Source of the DNA: DASPXY01 sp038227745
Lineage (GTDB): Bacteria; Planctomycetota; Planctomycetia; Gemmatales; Gemmataceae
Direction: 5' to 3'
Assembly (NCBI GenBank): GCA_038227745.1
Contig: JBBRPS010000059.1
Coordinates: forward strand, 1-21,020
DNA: 21,020 nt
Shown here in pieces: positions 15,109 to 21,020 of the stretch. A program made the position numbers and the translations under genes. Each line of letters begins with the position of its first letter. Position 1 is the first letter of the stretch. The notes beneath the pieces were generated by a model, which worked only from the letters and a program-made list of their open reading frames with translations, did not search any database and had not been told where the DNA came from.

Positions 15109-17019
15109 TCAGCCCTGCCCTTCAATGCGGTTGCGCAGGGTCCGCAGGCGGGTGTTGAGCGCGTTGTCCGCCTGGGACGGTTGCGGCGTCGTCGGCCCCT
15201 GGCGGCGCTCCACGATCTCCTCGCGGAGCTTCTGCACCGGCGCCAGCCGCTCGCGCATCCCCGCCTCGCGCTGCACCCGCTCCAGCTCCTGGCGCATCTC
15301 CTCGCGCACGCGCTCCATGCGCGTCCGCTCCCGCGCCAGCTCCGCCCGCTCGCGCGAGTTCTGCAGTTCCATTTCGCGCGTCGTCTCGTCCAGCTCCGCG
15401 TTCCGCGCCCGCAGCAGCTGGATCTCCTTGGTGAGCTTCTGCCGGTCCGTTTCGAGCTGGCGGCGGAACTCGGTCAGCTCCGCCTCGTAGCTCTCCATCT
15501 CGGACTCGTTCATGGTCTTCTTCGCTTGCGGGCGCTGGGCCTCCTCCAGGAGGACGTCCTTCTCCTGCAGCAGCCCGCGCAGCGACGCGACGGTCGCCCG
15601 CAGTTCCGCGAGCTCCTCGGTCGCGCGCGCCTCGGCGGCCGCGGGGCGCTGCGCCGCCTCGGCCAGCGCCTGGTCGCGCTCGGCCAGCGCCTGGTCGCGC
15701 TCGGCCAGCGCCTGGTTGTGGATGGCCAGGAGCTCGTCGCGCTCGGCGAGGGCCTCCTGGAGGCGCTCCTGCCCCTCGCGGAGCGTTTCGGTCTCCTGGC
15801 GCAACGCCTGCAGCGCGGCGCTCTCCCCGGTGCGGAGGGCCTCCTGCATCTGCTTCAGCTCGCCCATCATCCGGACCAGGCCGTTGCGCTGCTCGCGCAG
15901 CAACGCCTCGGCCTGGGCGATGGCCGCGGCCTTCGTGGCCAACCGGGATGTCATCTCGGCCTCTTCGTTGGCCCACTCTTCCCGCATCTTGAGGCTCTCC
16001 TTGTGTTCGTGCTGCATTTGGGCGAAGCCGCGCTTCAGCAGCTGTTGGTTACGGGCCACCTGGCTTTCCTGCGCCTCGAGTCGACCCTGTCTCTCGTGCA
16101 GCCGCGCGGCGAGGGCCTCCAGCTCCTGCCGCCGCTCCTCCAGCCGTTGCGCCTCCTCGGCCGCTTTCCCATCGGGCCCCGCGGTTTCGCCTGGGCCGCG
16201 CTGCTCCGCGAGGCGCCGCTCCTCCTCCCGGCAGCGCTGCTCGAACTCCTCCCGACGGCGGGTGATCTCCGCCTCGGCGTCCGCCTGTCGGCGAGTCACG
16301 GTTTCCTCGACCTCGGCCTTCTGCCGGGCCAGCGCCTGGGTGAATCCGGCCTGCCGCCGCACCAGGGCGTCCTCCGCCCGCGCCATGCGGGCGTCGAGGT
16401 CCGCGGTATCGCGCGCGAGCAGGTCGCGGTCCTGGGCCAGTTCGCGCTCGGCCAACTCCAGCTGGCGCAGGCGCTGGTCGCAGTCGCGCACGCGCGCCCG
16501 CAGGGCCGACGCTTCCTTCCTCAAGGGGACGGGGACAGGGGGAAGAGCGGAGTCCTCCAGCGACAACTCCTCTTCACCCGAGTCGCCGTTCAGGCGGCGG
16601 CGCTGGGCCAGCGCGATCCGCGCCAGGTTGCGGCGCGAGCGCTGCAGCCGCTCCATGCGCTTGACGTCCTGGGGCCGTGAGCCGGGCTGGCAGGAGGCCG
16701 GCAGGTGGACGCGGAAACTGAACGGGCCGATCTGCAGGATGTCCTCGTCGCGCAGCGTCGCCTCGAGGACCGCGTCGCCGTTGAGCCGCGTTCCGGCCCG
16801 GCTGCCGCAGTCGCGCAGCGTGTAGCCGTACGGTCCGCGGTTGATGACGCAGTGCAGGCTGGAGACGTCCGGGGCCTCCAGGCCGAGGTCACAGCCCCGC
16901 GCCCGGCCGATGATGAGGACGTCGCGGTCCAGCAGCCGGCGCTTCTTCTCGCTGGTGCCGTACAGCAGCACCAGCGCCGGCCGGTTCAGGTCCACAGGGT
17001 CGTCGTGTTTGCTCGCCAT
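15109..17019 (-). CDS. FHA-domain protein with long coiled coil
   Basis: The protein (636 aa) has an N-terminal forkhead-associated domain (about residues 15-106), a phosphothreonine-binding module. Its key residues are intact: GR (38-39), S53/S54 and H56 of VSSLHCVI, and N80-G81 of TRLNGD. From about 120 to the end it is almost continuous coiled coil, rich in Glu, Arg, Gln and Ala. One part is three heptads of ALAERDQ type encoded by 21-base DNA repeats (15659-15716). No membrane segment or signal is seen, so a cytosolic scaffold that docks on a Ser/Thr-kinase substrate is plausible; no kinase gene is nearby. ATG 17019 puts the FHA domain near the N-terminus; the longer frame to 17094 adds Pro/Arg-rich residues. 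The ribosome site is weak. Confidence 0.93.
   Translation of the reverse strand: MASKHDDPVDLNRPALVLLYGTSEKKRRLLDRDVLIIGRARGCDLGLEAPDVSSLHCVINRGPYGYTLRDCGSRAGTRLNGDAVLEATLRDEDILQIGPFSFRVHLPASCQPGSRPQDVKRMERLQRSRRNLARIALAQRRRLNGDSGEEELSLEDSALPPVPVPLRKEASALRARVRDCDQRLRQLELAERELAQDRDLLARDTADLDARMARAEDALVRRQAGFTQALARQKAEVEETVTRRQADAEAEITRRREEFEQRCREEERRLAEQRGPGETAGPDGKAAEEAQRLEERRQELEALAARLHERQGRLEAQESQVARNQQLLKRGFAQMQHEHKESLKMREEWANEEAEMTSRLATKAAAIAQAEALLREQRNGLVRMMGELKQMQEALRTGESAALQALRQETETLREGQERLQEALAERDELLAIHNQALAERDQALAERDQALAEAAQRPAAAEARATEELAELRATVASLRGLLQEKDVLLEEAQRPQAKKTMNESEMESYEAELTEFRRQLETDRQKLTKEIQLLRARNAELDETTREMELQNSRERAELARERTRMERVREEMRQELERVQREAGMRERLAPVQKLREEIVERRQGPTTPQPSQADNALNTRLRTLRNRIEGQG
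15659..15716 (-). repeat. 21-base tandem repeat in the FHA coiled coil
   Basis: Two exact 21-base units (15659-15679, 15680-15700) and a 16-base partial (15701-15716) encode ALAERDQ heptads. The period equals one heptad, so copy-number change would alter coil length without a frameshift. Confidence 0.9.
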
Positions 17020-17266
17020 GTTCGGTTCCCGTACGCCGGACGGCCGGCGACCCGTCGGCCTCACCGGGGCTCGCGGGGACACGGCCGGTAACACTCAGGG
17101 GTGGTTAGCGCCCGAGACGGCGGCAGGCAGGGGGGGCCTGCTCACGCCCTCTCTACCGTGGCGCGATTCCTGCGACGGGCTCTGAAGTACTATAGCTCAG
17201 AAAAATGGGGTGTGCGGATTCCCGTACGCGCGCGGGGAGAGAGGGACTTTCCGTCCCGTCCCGCGT

Positions 17267-18748
17267 CTACCCGGGTCGCATTGTCGGTGCCTTGATGTGT
17301 TCCTCGGGGGCCGCGGGCGCCCCGTCCGGCAGTGGCAGCGGCACTTCCCGCGTGGGCGGCGACTGCCGCCACAGCAGCAGCAGGACGGCCAGGCCGATCA
17401 GCGGCGTCACGCCGGCCAGCGCCAGGCCCTCCGAGTAGTTCCCCGTGCGCTTGATCGAGTCGCCGACCGCCTCGTGCAGCAGGGCCATCGCCAGCCAGTT
17501 GATGCACCCCAGCGCTCCGGTGACCTTGCCCTGGTGGCGGATAGTCAAATCCTGGCTGAACGAGTAGTAGATCGGGAACAGGGCGAGTGACGCGAAGCCG
17601 ATCACCAGCAGCACCCCCAGCAGCAGCCCGCCCGGGGACAGGAAGCTCACGACCAGGCTGAGCGTGGTGAGCGCGGCGCAGACGCCAAACACGGTGACGC
17701 GGCTCCAGTGGACCGCCATCCCCAACCGGGCCAGCAGCAGCACTGCCACCCCCGACGACAGCGCGCCGACGTCGGTCGCCACGTAGTAGGCCAGGGTGAA
17801 CCAGCCCGCCTCGGCCTGGCTGTAGCCGTGCTGCGTCCGCAGGAACAGCGGCAGCCAGGCACGGAAGAAGTGCCAGGTCGTGTTGATCGCCACCACCAGG
17901 ACCACCAGGGTCCAGAAGCGGAAGAAGAAGATCCGCCGCGGGAACTCGTGGTCGTCCCCTGTCGCCTGGCGCAGCCAGAGGAACACGCCGCCGATGCCGA
18001 GCGCCGTGACGGCCGCCTTCACCGCCAGGTGCAACTCGGCGGACTCGGTGCGGACGCGGACCACCGTGTCCACGGCCAGGAGCAGGATCAGCCAGGCGAG
18101 GATGCTCACCAGGGTCGGCCCCGAGGGCGGCGTGCGCGCGACCTGGAGATCGTGGCGGCCGACGGCCGGCAACCACAGCAGTACCCAGGTGATGCCGAAG
18201 ACGCCCACGGCGAGGAAGGGCGGCCGCCAGCTGCCGGTCAACTCCGACAGGCCGAGGACGATGAGCGGCGTGATGATGGCGCCGATGGCGGCGCCGCTCT
18301 GGAGGATGCTGTTCCCCAGCGTCCGCTCGCGCGGCTCCAGGATGTGCTGCGTGGTGCGCAGCGCGCAGGGCCAGTTACCCGCCTCGAACAGGCCGAGCAG
18401 GGCGCGGCAGGCGAGGAGGTGGCCGAAGGTCAGCGCCAGGCCGGTCCCGAAGCCGGCGGCCGACCACCCGAGTACCGCGGCGGGGTATAGCCAGCGCACC
18501 GGCCAGCGGTCCGCGAGCCAGCCGAACACGATGGCGCCCAGCGCGAAGGCGAACGCGAACGCCGACTCGAGCTGGGCGTAATCGCGCGCGTCCATGCCAA
18601 ACTCCGCCATGATCTCGGCCGCGGTGAGGTTCAGCGTCAGCCGGTCCATGTAGTTCAGCATGGTGGCCAGCAGCAGCAGGCCACAGATCCACCATTTCCA
18701 GGCGGGGCGGCGCGGCGGCAGGGAGATGTCGGGCAGGGTGAGGGGCAT
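17267..18748 (-). CDS. MFS transporter, ACS (anion:cation symporter)-like
   Basis: The protein (493 aa) has about 12 membrane helices. The first helix ends with LNYMDRLTLN (31-40), typical of the hexuronate/glucarate ACS branch of the major facilitator superfamily. GWLADRWPVRWLY (76-88) is the conserved loop 2-3 motif. ATG 18748 is chosen since the protein then starts just before helix 1; a longer frame to 18985 has Arg/Pro-rich sequence overlapping the upstream DUF1080 gene. It starts 23 bases after the DUF1080 stop, so the two are very likely co-transcribed. Import of a sugar acid or a keto-sugar product is a reasonable inference, but the substrate is not readable. The C-terminus has a short Pro/Ala-rich tail. 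Confidence 0.92.
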   Translation of the reverse strand: MPLTLPDISLPPRRPAWKWWICGLLLLATMLNYMDRLTLNLTAAEIMAEFGMDARDYAQLESAFAFAFALGAIVFGWLADRWPVRWLYPAAVLGWSAAGFGTGLALTFGHLLACRALLGLFEAGNWPCALRTTQHILEPRERTLGNSILQSGAAIGAIITPLIVLGLSELTGSWRPPFLAVGVFGITWVLLWLPAVGRHDLQVARTPPSGPTLVSILAWLILLLAVDTVVRVRTESAELHLAVKAAVTALGIGGVFLWLRQATGDDHEFPRRIFFFRFWTLVVLVVAINTTWHFFRAWLPLFLRTQHGYSQAEAGWFTLAYYVATDVGALSSGVAVLLLARLGMAVHWSRVTVFGVCAALTTLSLVVSFLSPGGLLLGVLLVIGFASLALFPIYYSFSQDLTIRHQGKVTGALGCINWLAMALLHEAVGDSIKRTGNYSEGLALAGVTPLIGLAVLLLLWRQSPPTREVPLPLPDGAPAAPEEHIKAPTMRPG

Positions 18749-18771
18749 GGTACTCGGCGGAGTGGGAGGCG

Positions 18772-19431
18772 CTACTTGAGTTCCTTCACGCGGAGGCGGC
18801 GGAACTCCACCCGGTCGGTGTGGCTCTGCAGGCCGATCCGGCCCGTCGTCCGTGCCAGCCCGGGATGCTCCTTCGCCACCGCCGGATCCTGGCGGTAGCG
18901 GTCGAGGTCGGCGTCCACGATCTTTTCGCCGTTCAGGACGATGACGACGTGCCGCCCGTCCGCCCGGATCGTCATCGCGTTCCACTGCCCTGCCGGCAAG
19001 CCGGGGCGGCCCGTCGGCGGCACGACGTGATAGACCGCCCCCGTGTGCTGGTAGGGACGAATCTTGCTATAGCTCGGATGGCTGTCGTCCAGGATCTGGA
19101 TCTCCATGCCGACCCGGCTGATGTGGCCCTTCTCGGGGGCGCGGATGTAGACGCCGCTGTTGCCGCCCGGCTTGAGGCGGTATTCCAGGCGCAGCTCGAA
19201 GTTGGCGTACTCGCGCTCCGTCCCCAGCCAGCCGCCGCCGTTGCCCTGGCAGACGATCGTGCCGCCCTCGGCGGTCCACACGCCCGGCTTGCCGGCGTAC
19301 TGTTTCCAGCCGCGCAGGTCGGTGCCGTTGAAGAGCGGGACGAAGCCGTCCGCCTTTTCCTTGTCAACCACCGGCCCGGCGTTCGCCAGGCACGGCACCA
19401 GGGCCGTCAGAAGGATCGCGATGCGGCGCAC
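18772..19431 (-). CDS. DUF1080 / 3-keto-disaccharide hydrolase-like protein, second copy
   Basis: The protein (219 aa) has a signal peptide (RRIAILLTALVPCLANAG) and then one DUF1080 jelly-roll domain: FVPLFNGTDLRGWKQY, WTAEGGTIVCQG, NFELRLEYRLKPGGNSGVYIR, GMEIQILDD, GQWNAMTIRADGRHVVIVLNG and a final GRIGLQSHTDRVEFRRLRVKEL. It is closer to the classic planctomycete type (PGGNSGVYIR, EIQILDD) than the copy at 11883. The start is GTG 19431, with GAGGG about eight bases upstream. It is third in a four-gene minus-strand run, 36 bases after the zinc-ribbon gene and 23 before the MFS gene. The pairing with a transporter suggests breakdown of a glycoside followed by uptake. Confidence 0.93.
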   Translation of the reverse strand: MRRIAILLTALVPCLANAGPVVDKEKADGFVPLFNGTDLRGWKQYAGKPGVWTAEGGTIVCQGNGGGWLGTEREYANFELRLEYRLKPGGNSGVYIRAPEKGHISRVGMEIQILDDSHPSYSKIRPYQHTGAVYHVVPPTGRPGLPAGQWNAMTIRADGRHVVIVLNGEKIVDADLDRYRQDPAVAKEHPGLARTTGRIGLQSHTDRVEFRRLRVKELK

Positions 19432-19467
19432 GGGAGGTCCCTCGGCAGGAGAGTGAAGGCGGGGTGG

Positions 19468-19686
19468 TCACGGCATGCGGCGGCAGCCCGGGGCGCCGCA
19501 GGGGGGGCCGCTGGAGTTGCAGCCCATCGGCAGCGAGGCCGGACTGTTGGTGGGTTTCGCCGGCAGGCTCAGCAGGCGCTCGACGCGGGTGGCCTCGCAC
19601 TCGGGGCACTGGACCTCGTCGCCGTTGAAAACAAGGGCCTCGAAGGTGTGTTCGCACTGCTGACAGGTGTACTCGTACAGGGGCAT
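19468..19686 (-). CDS. FmdB-type zinc-ribbon protein with Cys-rich tail
   Basis: This is a 72-aa protein starting MPLYEYTC, the hallmark of the FmdB/CxxC_CxxC_SSSS regulatory family. Zinc ligands are C8-x-x-C11 and C27-x-x-C30. The family has been proposed to act in regulation, but the biochemical role is unclear. The tail after residue 50 is unusual: C56, C63 and C68 within a Gly/Pro/Ser segment (SLPMGCNSSGPPCGAPGCRR). AGGAGG (19693-19698) six bases upstream fixes ATG 19686; the longer frame overlaps the rhomboid stop. It lies between rhomboid (65 bases upstream) and DUF1080 genes on the same strand, probably one transcript. Confidence 0.9.
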   Translation of the reverse strand: MPLYEYTCQQCEHTFEALVFNGDEVQCPECEATRVERLLSLPAKPTNSPASLPMGCNSSGPPCGAPGCRRMP

Positions 19687-19751
19687 GGGTGTCCTCCTCG
19701 CGGAACTCAGGGGAAGGCTCGCGGTGGGCTTGCCGTTTCGCGCCGGCGGCC

Positions 19752-20732
19752 TCACGACCGTCGTTTCTTGTAAATCTCGCTGGCGCGCATCAGGATCTGC
19801 CGCTCACTGTCGGTCAGGCTCGCCTGGCCGGAGCGGGCGACCTTCTCCAGCACGGCGTCGAGCTTCGCCTCCAGCTGCTCGTCGATGTCGTTCGGGGCGG
19901 CGGGGGACGGGGCGGAGGTGGTGACGGCCTCGGAGGGCCGCCGCTCGTCCTCGCGGAAGACGCGCAGGCGCGGCCGCGCGCGCTGCGCCTTCCACTCGCC
20001 GAACCACGAGAAGGAGCGCAGCAACCGCCAGTGCAACTTGTAGTAGGTGAACGCGAACGCCGCCCCGCCCAGGTGAGCCGACACCGCGATGCGGGTCTTC
20101 AGTGACTGGTCGCCGACGGCCTGGTGAACGAACAGGACGGAGTCCTGCAGCACCTGGAAGACGACGGCGAACCACAGCGGCACCGGCAGCACGAAGAACA
20201 GCAGGATCGTCCGCTGCGGGTAGTGCAGGGCGCACAGCACCATCACCGCCGTCACCGCCCCGGAGGCGCCGAGGCAAAAGCGGTGGCCGGTGAGGAGCCC
20301 CGCGGCCATGTAGGCCAGGGCGGCGACGACCGCCGACGTCAGGTAGAAGGCCAGGAACTCGCGCGGGCCGTACATCTCCTCGATGTCGCCGCCGAACATC
20401 CAGAGGAACCACATGTTGAACAGGATGTGGAGGTAGAAATACCCCGGCGCGAAGCCCACCCCCGGGTCGTGCAGGAAGGCGTAGGTGACCAGGCGCCAGA
20501 CCTGGCCGTCGAGCACCTTCTGGGTGTCGAGGATCAGGGCGTCGGTGAACGGGCCGGGCGTCCACCACAGGACGAAGTTCGGCGGGCCGAACGGCACGCG
20601 CGTGAGGAGCTGGACGGCGTAGATCACGACGTTCAGGACGATCAGCCACTTGCAGACCTGGCCGCGCAGGTGGAACGAGTCCAGGAAGCTGGGCCCTTCA
20701 CGGCGGTAGTATTCGCGGTCGTAGATACCCAT
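19752..20732 (-). CDS. Rhomboid-family intramembrane serine protease
   Basis: The protein (326 aa) has about six membrane helices between residues 28 and 235. It shows HILFNMWFLW (102-111) with the oxyanion His/Asn, catalytic S157 in GASGAV, and H220 in AHLGGA, so the Ser-His dyad is intact and it should cut membrane proteins within the bilayer. The loop containing DPGVGFAPGYFYLH corresponds to the L1/helix-2 region. A soluble cytosolic tail of about 90 residues follows, Arg-rich and then acidic (DIDEQLEAKLDAVLEKVARSG). ATG 20732 is supported by the family-like start MGIYDREYY; AGGGA is a modest ribosome site. It leads the four-gene minus-strand run. Confidence 0.95.
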   Translation of the reverse strand: MGIYDREYYRREGPSFLDSFHLRGQVCKWLIVLNVVIYAVQLLTRVPFGPPNFVLWWTPGPFTDALILDTQKVLDGQVWRLVTYAFLHDPGVGFAPGYFYLHILFNMWFLWMFGGDIEEMYGPREFLAFYLTSAVVAALAYMAAGLLTGHRFCLGASGAVTAVMVLCALHYPQRTILLFFVLPVPLWFAVVFQVLQDSVLFVHQAVGDQSLKTRIAVSAHLGGAAFAFTYYKLHWRLLRSFSWFGEWKAQRARPRLRVFREDERRPSEAVTTSAPSPAAPNDIDEQLEAKLDAVLEKVARSGQASLTDSERQILMRASEIYKKRRS

Positions 20733-20828
20733 GGACCGTCCCTACGGCTGGAGCACAACAGGACTGGATCCCTTTGTATCACATCCCGTGGCGGAAAGGA
20801 AAGGGAGGAGGGCCAGGCGAACGGCCGG

Positions 20829-20895
20829 CGTAAGCCGGCTGGTACTGCAACCCCGTACTGCAACCCCCATGGGGTGACGTACCAGCCGGCTTACG
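20829..20895. repeat. 17-bp inverted repeat with a tandem duplication in its loop
   Basis: Positions 20829-20845 pair perfectly with 20879-20895. Each arm contains the palindrome AGCCGGCT. The loop begins with two exact tandem copies of GTACTGCAACCCC (20842-20854 and 20855-20867). A further partial arm, GCTTACGCCG, lies at 20945-20954. It lies upstream of the rhomboid start. The flanking 20896-21020 shows no gene. Confidence 0.9.
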
Positions 20896-21020
20896 AGATC
20901 GTCCAGCTTTCAGGGGTTATAGGCTAAGGGGTTACGGCGAGGCAGCTTACGCCGAAAAGGAGGGGGCTACGGCAGAGTTCGCTAGGCCCTCTTGCCTGCC
21001 CTCCGTGCCGTTCCCCTCGC

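Noticed and set aside
13492..16680. 1062-codon open frame on the plus strand
   Set aside because: It runs antisense across both the DUF1501 and FHA genes and has no recognisable domain. High GC suppresses stop codons in this frame.
17195..17240. Possible tRNA remnant near GGTGTGCGGATTCCCGTAC
   Set aside because: It recalls a T-arm at first sight, but no acceptor, D-arm or anticodon stem can be paired around it on either strand.

Overview
The window is GC-rich chromosomal DNA that most resembles a planctomycete, probably of the Gemmataceae. That placement is inferred from gene content: two DUF1501 proteins, two DUF1080 (3-keto-disaccharide hydrolase-like) proteins, a proline-rich Lpg1974/BBP7-like outer-membrane barrel, a PilZ protein and an FHA/coiled-coil protein, with very high GC at third codon positions. 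I support 20 protein-coding genes. I found no rRNA, convincing tRNA, CRISPR array, transposase or prophage.

Left part (1-5327): an adenylosuccinate lyase (purB) and a small secreted protein of unknown function read rightward. The small gene overlaps, tail to tail, a membrane YdjM/DUF457-type hydrolase. Then come a DUF1501 protein and a lone N-terminal transketolase subunit on the minus strand.

Middle (5328-11144): a secreted prolyl oligopeptidase and a VOC/glyoxalase-fold protein lie on the plus strand. The outer-membrane barrel, a conserved-looking hypothetical protein and the PilZ protein lie on the minus strand. The gap between prolyl oligopeptidase and the VOC gene is filled with repeats and palindromes.

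Right part (11145-21020): a small anchored protein, a rhodanese and an EF-hand lipoprotein read rightward, with a DUF1080 gene on the opposite strand between the last two. The remainder is on the minus strand: a second DUF1501 protein, the FHA/coiled-coil protein, and a probable operon rhomboid protease - FmdB-type zinc ribbon - DUF1080 - MFS transporter. The last pair suggests sugar-derivative breakdown coupled to uptake. Most other genes are separated by independent regulatory gaps, and I see no single pathway tying the window together.

The most distinctive feature is between the genes. Most sizeable gaps hold a long inverted repeat. Seven such families occur here, three of them present more than once in the window. 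In four of the inverted repeats each arm is itself (at least partly) a small palindrome, so the DNA could fold either as one long hairpin or as two small ones. This is the arrangement of paired REP/BIME elements. I see no clearly new defence or biosynthetic system.
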